Source of the DNA: Petropleomorpha daqingensis
GTDB lineage: Bacteria > Actinomycetota > Actinomycetes > Mycobacteriales > Geodermatophilaceae
Direction of reading: 5' to 3'
Assembly: GCF_013408985.1 (NCBI RefSeq)
Contig: NZ_JACBZT010000001.1
Coordinates: forward strand, 1,364,001 to 1,428,000
DNA length: 64,000 bases
Below, piece by piece: positions 47,916 to 54,816 of this stretch. The notes below the pieces were generated by a model. That model worked only from the letters and a program-made list of their open reading frames with translations. It ran no database searches and was not told where the DNA came from. Positions within the stretch are counted from its first letter, which is position 1. Each line of letters opens with the position of its first letter. Both the position numbers and the translations under genes were made by a program.

Positions 47916-49075
47916 CCGGCGTCGACCGGGCGGGGGCGGCCGAGGACGACGTCCAGGTCGAGCTCGGGGTCGACCCGCCGGGTGCCGGCCACCGGCGGGA
48001 CGATCCGCGAGCGCACCGCGCGCAGCGTCATGATCGCCTCGACGGCGCCTGAACCGCCGATCATGTGCCCCGTCGTCCCCTTCACCGCCGTCACGGGCGG
48101 CGAACCTCCCGGGAACAGGGCCGAGAGCGCGATCGCCTCGGCCCGGTCCCCCGCCGGCGTGCTCGTGCCGTGCGCGTTCACGTGCTGCACGTCCGCGGGG
48201 CCCAGTCCGGCGTCGGCGAGCGCCAGCCGCATGCAGCGCAGCGCGCCGGCGCCCTCCGGATCCGGTGCGACGAGGTGGTGCGCGTCCGCGCAGGAGCCGT
48301 AGCCGGCGACCGTGCCGAGCACCTCCCCGGCGTCCGGGGCGTCGGACAGCCGCCGGAGGACGACGAAGCCGGCTCCCTCGGCGAGCAGGAAGCCGTCCCG
48401 GTCCGCGTCGAAGGGCCGCGAGGCGAGCTCCGGGTCGGTGACCGTGCGGGTCATCGCGTCGAGCCGCAGGAACGAGCAGACGACGCTGTAGGTCAGCAGT
48501 GCATCGACCCCGCCGGCCAGCACCAGGTCCGCGGCCCCGCGGCGGAGCAGCGCGGCGCCTTCGCCGATGGCGTCGGCCCCGGAGGCGCACGCCGTGGACA
48601 GGGTCAGCACCGGCCCGCGGAATCCGAACTGCAGGGAGAGGAGCGCGGCCGGGCTGCTGGGCATGACGACGGGGATGGTCAGCGGGTTCAGCCGGCGCAG
48701 GCCGTTCGCCAGCAGCTCCTCGTGCTGCTGCTCGTGGTACCCGTTGGCACCGAGCCCGACGCCGCAGACGACGGCGCAGCGTTCCGGGGGAGGCAGCGGG
48801 CCGGCCAGCCCGCTGAGCGCGTCGTGGGCGGCCGCGACGGCGAGATGGTGGCAGCGGTCGAACCGTCGGACCTGCACGGGCGGGAGGTAGCCGCCGGGGT
48901 CCAGGCCGGTCACGCGCGCGACCACGACCCGGACCTCCGGCGGCAGGCGGGGATCGTCGTACGGCTCGGCGAACGACCGCGCGTCGCACAGCGAGGCCCA
49001 GAGCTCGTCGGCGGTCAGCCCGCCCGGCGCCTTGACCCCGGCGCCGACGACGACCACGGGGTCGGGGGAGGTCAT
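47846..49075 (-). CDS. beta-ketoacyl-ACP synthase (KAS I/II type)
   Basis: A 409-residue condensing enzyme. The catalytic set is complete: Cys163 (STACASGADA), His302 (NAHGTSTPAGD), Lys332 and His337 (VKGTTGHMIGG), and the C-terminal NSFGFGGVNACLV loop. It is most like FabF and the ketosynthases of specialised lipid or polyketide clusters rather than a housekeeping FabF, since it has no fatty acid synthesis neighbours and the N-terminus is short (VVVVGAGVKAPGGLTADELW). It lies six bases after the Tat-exported protein gene and is last in the ACP-methyltransferase-Tat-KAS unit. Confidence 0.88.
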   Translation of the reverse strand: MTSPDPVVVVGAGVKAPGGLTADELWASLCDARSFAEPYDDPRLPPEVRVVVARVTGLDPGGYLPPVQVRRFDRCHHLAVAAAHDALSGLAGPLPPPERCAVVCGVGLGANGYHEQQHEELLANGLRRLNPLTIPVVMPSSPAALLSLQFGFRGPVLTLSTACASGADAIGEGAALLRRGAADLVLAGGVDALLTYSVVCSFLRLDAMTRTVTDPELASRPFDADRDGFLLAEGAGFVVLRRLSDAPDAGEVLGTVAGYGSCADAHHLVAPDPEGAGALRCMRLALADAGLGPADVQHVNAHGTSTPAGDRAEAIALSALFPGGSPPVTAVKGTTGHMIGGSGAVEAIMTLRAVRSRIVPPVAGTRRVDPELDLDVVLGRPRPVDAGYGLSNSFGFGGVNACLVLGPPP

Positions 49076-49081
49076 CGGCGG

Positions 49082-49774
49082 CTACTCGACCGACCAGTTG
49101 CCGGCGACCTCCAGCTGGGCGTTGAGCGTCACCGGGTCGACCAGCTGACCGATGCCCGTGGCCAGCATGCGCAGCCGCTGCCCCCCGATGCCGAAGCGCT
49201 GACCCGCCAGGCCCCCGTGCAGCACGCCGGCCTGGGTCTGCGTCATGTCGCCGGTGAGCGTCGGCAGTCCCTGCGCGGCCGCGAAGACGGTCAGCACGTC
49301 CTGGAGGGCCAGGTCGAACCGGGCGACGCGCGTGCCCTGGGAGAAGGACGCGGGACGGTCGAATCGCGCGCCACCGTGCGGCCGCTGGTACACCGACAGC
49401 TCGCCGCCGATGTCCAGCGCGTGCACGGACTGGTCGAGGACGCGCCGCACCAGCGAGCCGTCGGCCGTCACCGTGAACAGCGCGTTCCCGATCGTGGTGC
49501 CCGGTCCTTCGAACAGGTCGGAGAGCTGCGCGCCGGCCAGGGCGGTCAGGATCCCGAGGGCCGCGAAGTCCTGCCCCGTCGAGCCCGATTGCGTGATGCG
49601 GCCGCGGAACTCCACCGCCGTCGCCCCCTGCGGGGCGCGGGCGACCCCCGACCCGGTCGCCTCGGCAACCCCTGGTGCGCCCGCGACGGTCGCGGCGACT
49701 CCTCCGGCGATGGCCAGTCCCGCGCCGGTGAGCACGCCGCGGCGGGTGGGGCGGTAGGGCTCGGAGCCTGTCAT
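49082..49774 (-). CDS. Tat-exported protein of unknown function in the ACP/KAS locus
   Basis: A 230-residue protein with a twin-arginine signal: polar MTGSEPYRPTRRGVLTG (Arg11-Arg12) then a hydrophobic core and probable cleavage near residue 40 (VAEATGSG). The mature part (about 50-230) is beta-rich with regular alternation (AVEFRGRITQSG, GNALFTVTADGSLVRRVLDQ, GGELSVYQR, GTRVARFDLALQDVLTVF, LEVAGNWSVE). This suggests a barrel, loosely reminiscent of lipocalin or allene-oxide-cyclase-like folds, but no family motif is recognised. It has no cysteines. ATG 49774. It lies between the methyltransferase and KAS genes, so an export step in the pathway is possible. Confidence 0.65.
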   Translation of the reverse strand: MTGSEPYRPTRRGVLTGAGLAIAGGVAATVAGAPGVAEATGSGVARAPQGATAVEFRGRITQSGSTGQDFAALGILTALAGAQLSDLFEGPGTTIGNALFTVTADGSLVRRVLDQSVHALDIGGELSVYQRPHGGARFDRPASFSQGTRVARFDLALQDVLTVFAAAQGLPTLTGDMTQTQAGVLHGGLAGQRFGIGGQRLRMLATGIGQLVDPVTLNAQLEVAGNWSVE

Positions 49775-49821
49775 CTCGGTACCCCTCTGACGAGTGTCGA
49801 GCGGTGGACGGGTGCGGGAGG

Positions 49822-51654
49822 TCAGCGCTTGACGCGTGCTCGGCGACGGAGCACGAGCCGGTAGTTGGTCAGGGTGCCGTCGCGGAACTGCCACTCCGAG
49901 GCGGCGAGGTAGCGGCGGAACCGCCGGACCGTCGCGGGATCGGTCGCCCGCGCGGCTGCCTCGTCCGCGGCCCGGAGCCGCAGCTGCCAGTGCCGGAACG
50001 TCCTGGCGAAGTCCCCGGCGTCCGACCGCAGCAGCTCGACCTCGAACCACGGCTCGAAGCCGAGCACGAGCTCGCTCAGGTGCGGGCAGATCGATTCGGG
50101 GAAGAGCTCGAGGACGCAGTCGCCGAGCGGGCCCCGGCCCTTCGCCGCGGCGGTGTCCGGGGCGTCGTCGTGCGCGATGGTCTCGAGGCCGAGGCGCGCC
50201 CCGTCGGCCGTCCAGTCGAAGCAGCGCGCGAAGAAGGACCGGTAGGTGGCGATCCGCTCCGGCCCCGTCGTCCCGTCGCGGGCGAAGTGCTCGAAGGCAC
50301 CGAAGGAGGTGATCGCGTCGTACGGCCGGTCCGGCGCGTGCTCGGCCCAGCTCTCCAGCCGGACGTCGCGTCCCGGCAGCGGCCGGGCGCGCGCCCAGCG
50401 GTGCTGGGCCTCGCTGACCGTGAGCCCCACCGCCGTCCCGGCACCGTGGTGCTGCAGGAGTCGGGACAGCGTGCCGCCCCAGCCGCAGCCGACGTCCAGC
50501 ACGCGGCTGCCCGGGCCGGCGCGGATGCGCTCGGCGAAGAAGTCGTTCTTGCGGTCGAGGGCCGCCTCCAGGTCCGGCGGGTCCCCCGCCTTCCACAGGC
50601 CCGAGGTGTACATCATCGTGGGACCGAGCCACGTGGCGTAGAAGTCGTCGGAGAGGTCGTAGTGGGCCCGGACCGCGGCCGCCGAGGCGCCGGGTCCCGT
50701 CGCGGACGGCCGACCAGCGGTCGCGAGGTCGCTCGGCCGCACCCGCACCGCCCACCTCTTCGGCTCCGGCCGCTTGGTGAGGACCACCCGGTACAGCGCG
50801 TGCTCGCGCAGCCGGAAGCAGACCTCCCCCGCCGCCAGGTACCGGTCGAACCGCCGGGCCACCTCCGGGCCCACCAGCCGCTCGGCCTCGTCCCGGCGAC
50901 GGCGGTAGGCCAGCGCCCAGGCGCGGAAGGTGCGCACGTAGTCGGCGGTGGCGTCGCAGAACCGGGTCAGCCGGAAGTCGGTCTCCCAGCCCAGCACCAT
51001 CTCCGCGAGCGACGCGGGCATCGACTCCGGGAAGACCTCGCGACCGATCAGATCGCCGACCGCGGTCCGGCCCAGCCGGCTCGTCTGCTCGCCGACGCCG
51101 TCCAGGCAGATCAGCTGCAGCCCCACGCGGCCGCCCGGGCGCAGCCAGGAGGCGGCAGCCGCGAAGAACTCGCGGTAGACGTCGACCTTCGTGTCGGAGT
51201 CGCAGGTGTCCGAGGCGAAGTGCTCGGTCGACTCGATCGCCGTGAGGACGTCGTACGGACGGGCCGGACGGTGGTCCGCCCAGCTCTGCAGCAGGTAGGA
51301 GGTCCCGGGCACGTCCCGCGCGGCTGCGGACCGGACCTGGTTCGCGCTCAGCGTCAGGCCCACCCCCGACCGGGTGCCGTGCCGGGAGCGCATCCGGTCC
51401 AGCAGGGCTCCCCAGCCGCATCCCACGTCGAGGACGTCCGCCCCGTCCACCTGCAACCACTCGGCGAACCAGTCGATCTTGCGGTGCTGGGCGGAGGCCA
51501 GGCTGTCGTGCTGCCCGTCCGGCAGCCACAGCGCGCAGGAGTAGACCAGCTCCTCCCCGAGCCAGCACCGGAAGAAGTCGTCCGAGAGGTCGTAGTGATG
51601 CGCGATCGCCGCGGCGGACGTGCCCGCCCGCCGGACGTCCGCCGTGGTCGTCAT
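49822..51654 (-). CDS. tandem (fused) cyclopropane-fatty-acid-synthase-type methyltransferase
   Basis: A 610-residue polypeptide containing two complete SAM-dependent methyltransferase domains of the CFAS / mycolic-acid methyltransferase family: about residues 15-295 and 325-605. Each has the entry motif HYDLSDDF (20-27 and 331-338), SAM motif I LDVGCGWG (75-82 and 386-393), and the later FPES and (L/F)E(S/H)F-type regions (ESTEHF; GAFEHF). They are joined by a short charged linker. The ATG at 51654 overlaps the ACP stop (ATGA), which suggests that the ACP carries the substrate. The known family adds a methylene bridge or methyl group to unsaturated acyl chains. The internal fusion is unusual; no frameshift or stop lies between the halves. 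Confidence 0.87.
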   Translation of the reverse strand: MTTTADVRRAGTSAAAIAHHYDLSDDFFRCWLGEELVYSCALWLPDGQHDSLASAQHRKIDWFAEWLQVDGADVLDVGCGWGALLDRMRSRHGTRSGVGLTLSANQVRSAAARDVPGTSYLLQSWADHRPARPYDVLTAIESTEHFASDTCDSDTKVDVYREFFAAAASWLRPGGRVGLQLICLDGVGEQTSRLGRTAVGDLIGREVFPESMPASLAEMVLGWETDFRLTRFCDATADYVRTFRAWALAYRRRRDEAERLVGPEVARRFDRYLAAGEVCFRLREHALYRVVLTKRPEPKRWAVRVRPSDLATAGRPSATGPGASAAAVRAHYDLSDDFYATWLGPTMMYTSGLWKAGDPPDLEAALDRKNDFFAERIRAGPGSRVLDVGCGWGGTLSRLLQHHGAGTAVGLTVSEAQHRWARARPLPGRDVRLESWAEHAPDRPYDAITSFGAFEHFARDGTTGPERIATYRSFFARCFDWTADGARLGLETIAHDDAPDTAAAKGRGPLGDCVLELFPESICPHLSELVLGFEPWFEVELLRSDAGDFARTFRHWQLRLRAADEAAARATDPATVRRFRRYLAASEWQFRDGTLTNYRLVLRRRARVKR

Positions 51655-51902
51655 CCGGGGGACCGGGCCAGCTCGTCCTGCAGCAGCGCCACGACGTCGC
51701 CCACGGTGCGGGAGACGGTCAGCCGCCGCAGGCCGTCGACGGGCAGCTCCCTGCCCAGGCGGATCTCGAGGTCGGTGAGCACCTCCGCCGCGGCGAGGGA
51801 GTCGAAGCCGAGCGAGTCGAGGGTCGCCTCGTCCGTGATGGACTCCGCGGGCACGTCGCAGATCCGGCTGATCGAAGTCCGCAGCTCCGCCGCCACGTCC
51901 AT
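51651..51902 (-). CDS. acyl carrier protein
   Basis: An 83-residue ACP with the phosphopantetheine attachment motif LGFDSLAAAE (Ser35). The acidic four-helix pattern and length are typical. It is not with fabD/fabH/fabF and so is probably dedicated to the adjacent methyltransferase and ketosynthase. ATG 51902 begins the unit, 97 bases after the stop of the GGDEF-EAL gene on the same strand; this gap must hold any promoter. Confidence 0.9.
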   Translation of the reverse strand: MDVAAELRTSISRICDVPAESITDEATLDSLGFDSLAAAEVLTDLEIRLGRELPVDGLRRLTVSRTVGDVVALLQDELARSPG

Positions 51903-51999
51903 CTCGCCTCACCGCCGACGCACCCGGGGGAAGAGATCGGCGGGATCTTCCAGCCTCGCCGGGAGCCCGGTCAATGGAACCGACCGCGCCTCGGGTGGC

Positions 52000-54048
52000 T
52001 CAGCGCGCGGTCGGCATCCCGGCGGCGGGCACGGGCAGGATCGCCACGCGGTCCAGCAGCGGGCCGATCTCGTCGCTCGGCATCGGCCGGGCGAAGTGGA
52101 AGCCCTGCGCGATGTCGCAGCCGAGGTCCTGCAGCGCGGCCACGTGCTCGGCACCCTCGACGCCCTCCGCCACCACGGTCAGGCCCAGGTTGTGGCCCAG
52201 GTCGATCGCGGTGCGCACCAGGACGGCGTCCTGCTGGGTGTCGGTCATGCCCATGACGAACGAGCGGTCGATCTTCAGCTCGTCGACCGGCAGCTGCCGC
52301 AGGTAGGCCATCGAGCTGTAGCCGGTGCCGAAGTCGTCGATCGACAGGTGCACGCCCAGGTCGTGCAGCCGCTGGAGCACGTCCAGGCAGCGTGCGGCGT
52401 CGCCCATGACGGCGCTCTCGGTGACCTCCAGGCGCAGCAGGCGGGCCGGCACGCCGTGCTGGGCCAGCAGGGTGGCGACCAGCTCGGGGAGGTCGTCGTC
52501 CATGAGGCAGCGCGTGGAGAGGTTGACCGCCACGGGCACGGGGTGGCCCGTGTCCAGCCAGCGGCGCATCTGGGTCAGCGCCAGGCCGAGCACGCGCTCG
52601 GTCAGCCGCAGGATGATGCCGGTGCCCTCGGCGACCGGGATGAACTCGGCCGGCGGGACCATGCCGCGCTCGGGGTGCCGCCAGCGCAGCAGCGCCTCCA
52701 GCCCCTCGATGTGCCGGCCGTCGAGGGTGAACTTCGGCTGGTAGTGCAGGAGCAGCTCGCCGTCGGTGTCCAGCGCACGGCGCAGGTCACCGAGCACGTT
52801 GAGCCGGGACGGCGCGGTCACGTGCTCCGTGGGCTCGAAGACGACGGCGCCGGCCTTGACCTCCTTCGCCACGTACATGGCGATGTCGGCGTTGCGCAGC
52901 AGCTCCTCGGCGTCCGCCCCGTGCATCGGCGAGACCGCGATGCCGACGCTGACCTCGACGTCCAGCGCGACCCCGTCGACGTCGAAGCGGTGGTGCAGCG
53001 CCTCCCGCAGCCGCTCGGCCACGATCCGCGCCTCGGCGACGCCGTCGACGGCCGGCAGCAGGACGGCGAACTCGTCGCCGCCGAGCCGGGCGACGACGTC
53101 CTGCTCCCGCAGGATCGAGCGCAGCCGGGGGCCGACCTGGCGCAGCAGCGCGTCGCCGTAGCTGTGGCCGAGGCTGTCGTTGATCTCCTTGAACCGGTCC
53201 AGGTCGATGAGCAGCACCGCGACCAGGTCGCCGGTGGTGGCCGACGTCGCGAGCGCGTGCTCCATCCGGTCGCGCAGCTGCACGCGGTTGGCCAGCCCGG
53301 TGAGCGAGTCGTGGGTCGCCTGGTGCCGGTTGCTCTCGACCGAGGACCGCAGGTCCTCGTTCTGCCGGCGCATCCGTCGGGCCACGCCGGCCATGAAGCG
53401 GAACATCACCGCCCAGAAGACCGCGAGGCTGATCGCCAGCGTGATGACCAGCGTCCGGACGCCGTCGGCGATCTCCGCGGCCACCGGCGCGTAGGGCAGG
53501 TAGAGCTCCATGACGCCCTCGGGCGCATCGGCGTCGGAGAACTGCATCGGCACGTAGACCTCGAGCAGCCGCCGCCGGCCGTCGTCCCGGCCCGAGTCGT
53601 CGGCCGAGGACGCGAAGCCCGAGACGACGTGGCCGCGCAGCGCCTCCGGGAGCTCGTCGGAGCTCGAGTGCGTGCCGATCAGGTCGTGGTCGTCGGAGTA
53701 CACGATCGTGCCGGCCAGGTTCATGATGTTCAGCCGCACCGGGTCGAGGTCGCTGACCGCGGAGGAGCGGTGCTGCAGCTCGCTCTGCGCGGACCGCACG
53801 GCCGCCTCGACGGTCGCCAGCCGGGTCGGGTCGAAGCCGTTGGCCAGGTCGGCGCGGGAGAGCTGGGACTGCACGCCCAGGCGCAGCGTCACCGTGGCCG
53901 TCCACTCGGCCTGCTCACGGGCGCGCTGCGCGATCGCGTGGCTGAGCACCTGGGACACGACGAGACCCACCGCGACCGTCAGCACGGCGCTGATCACCGC
54001 GAAGCGGGCGAGCAGCCCGCTGCCGCGGATACGGCGGATCCTCTCCAT
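52000..54048 (-). CDS. membrane GGDEF-EAL protein (c-di-GMP cyclase/phosphodiesterase)
   Basis: A 682-residue protein. An N-terminal helix (13-34) and second helix (about 198-220) enclose an extracytoplasmic sensor domain. The GGDEF domain has an intact active site GGDEF at 323-327 and an inhibitory I-site RXXD (314-317). The EAL domain has EAL at 451-453 and DDFGTG at 571-576, with VTESA and KIDRSF; all key residues are present, so both activities are possible. The start ATG 54048 is the Met directly before the basic stretch and first helix; the frame extends upstream without coding character. It is divergent from the universal stress gene. Confidence 0.92.
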   Translation of the reverse strand: MERIRRIRGSGLLARFAVISAVLTVAVGLVVSQVLSHAIAQRAREQAEWTATVTLRLGVQSQLSRADLANGFDPTRLATVEAAVRSAQSELQHRSSAVSDLDPVRLNIMNLAGTIVYSDDHDLIGTHSSSDELPEALRGHVVSGFASSADDSGRDDGRRRLLEVYVPMQFSDADAPEGVMELYLPYAPVAAEIADGVRTLVITLAISLAVFWAVMFRFMAGVARRMRRQNEDLRSSVESNRHQATHDSLTGLANRVQLRDRMEHALATSATTGDLVAVLLIDLDRFKEINDSLGHSYGDALLRQVGPRLRSILREQDVVARLGGDEFAVLLPAVDGVAEARIVAERLREALHHRFDVDGVALDVEVSVGIAVSPMHGADAEELLRNADIAMYVAKEVKAGAVVFEPTEHVTAPSRLNVLGDLRRALDTDGELLLHYQPKFTLDGRHIEGLEALLRWRHPERGMVPPAEFIPVAEGTGIILRLTERVLGLALTQMRRWLDTGHPVPVAVNLSTRCLMDDDLPELVATLLAQHGVPARLLRLEVTESAVMGDAARCLDVLQRLHDLGVHLSIDDFGTGYSSMAYLRQLPVDELKIDRSFVMGMTDTQQDAVLVRTAIDLGHNLGLTVVAEGVEGAEHVAALQDLGCDIAQGFHFARPMPSDEIGPLLDRVAILPVPAAGMPTAR

Positions 54049-54185
54049 GCCGGGTCGATCGGGTGGTGCACGCTCTTTCTGAAGCGCGACCGGGGCCGAT
54101 GCCCCCTTCGGGGGAGATGGCGGCGGCGGGGCCGGGACCGTCACGAAGGGTGAGGACGCGCCACTGAAAGGGTCCAATCCGTTCC

Positions 54186-54231
54186 GGTGACAGGGACCTC
54201 CGCCCCTGCTGGGCCCTTGGTCCCTGTCACC
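54186..54231. promoter_or_regulatory. inverted repeat with two DosR-box-like sites between GGDEF-EAL and usp genes
   Basis: The 13-base arms 54186-54198 and 54219-54231 pair exactly. Inside are two dyads, GGGACCTCCGCCCC (54193-54206) and GGGCCCTTGGTCCC (54211-54224). These have the 6-2-6 geometry of the known DosR/DevR core GGGACTTTAGTCCC and match it at 10 and 11 of 14 positions. The element is 24 bases upstream of the usp-like gene and about 140 upstream of the GGDEF-EAL gene. A DevR-like regulator is encoded nearby (56476-57132). Regulation is inference. Confidence 0.55.
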
Positions 54232-54254
54232 TGCGCATTCGCGCCGCGACGATC

Positions 54255-54776
54255 ATGGGCATGAGCGAGGACGGTCCGCTCCCGGCCGACCACACACCGA
54301 CACCCTCCGCATCCGACGCCGCCCCGACCCAGGCCCCCCGCGGTGCCGTCGAGCCGCTGCGGCTGCGCCCGCTCGTCCCCCGCCGCCCCGCTCCCCACCT
54401 GCTCGTGGAGGTCGACGGTTCGGCGGCCGGTTCCGGCGCGCTGGTCTGGGCGCTGCGCGAGGCCGCGCGCCGCGAGGGCACCGTGGTCGCCATCGCCGTC
54501 CTCGACGACCCGGACGACGTCCCGCTCGGTGCGCGACCCACCCTCCGCGACGCCAACGCCCTGCTCGAGCGGGTGGAGGCCCAGGTGCTGCGCGCCATCG
54601 CCGAGACCGGCGTGCACGGCCGGACCCGCACCTGCGTCCTCGACCGCGCCGTGTTCGAGGCGCTGTCGGCCGCCTCCCACGGGGCCGACCTCGTCGTCGT
54701 CGGCCCCGAGGGCAAGACGCTGCTGCGCCCCGCCGTCCCCCGTCCACCCGGTCGCCGCCTGGCCCGAGGCGCCTGA
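54255..54776 (+). CDS. universal stress protein-like (Usp) single-domain protein
   Basis: A 173-residue protein with a disordered Pro/Ala-rich N-terminus (about 45 residues) and one Usp fold: HLLVEVDGSAAGSGALVWALREAARREGTVV (in parts), AVLDDPDD and [13 protein letters not shown]. The ATP-binding tail of the family (GXXG then about nine residues then GS/T) is only half present: GPEG is followed by a basic, proline-rich end instead of the usual GSVS. It may therefore not bind ATP normally. The start is ATG 54255 or 54261, without a clear ribosome binding site, which would fit a short or leaderless mRNA. The histidine kinase gene follows by 40 bases. Confidence 0.75.
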   Translation: MGMSEDGPLPADHTPTPSASDAAPTQAPRGAVEPLRLRPLVPRRPAPHLLVEVDGSAAGSGALVWALREAARREGTVVAIAVLDDPDDVPLGARPTLRDANALLERVEAQVLRAIAETGVHGRTRTCVLDRAVFEALSAASHGADLVVVGPEGKTLLRPAVPRPPGRRLARGA

Positions 54777-54816
54777 CCCGCTTCCCGATACCGCCTGGGA
54801 CTCCTACCGTCGGGCC

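Noticed and set aside
49804-54153. A 1449-residue open frame on the plus strand across the methyltransferase, ACP and GGDEF-EAL genes
   Set aside because: It is antisense to three well-supported genes, lacks domain motifs, and its composition is dominated by Arg, Gly, Val, His and Gln as in other shadow frames.
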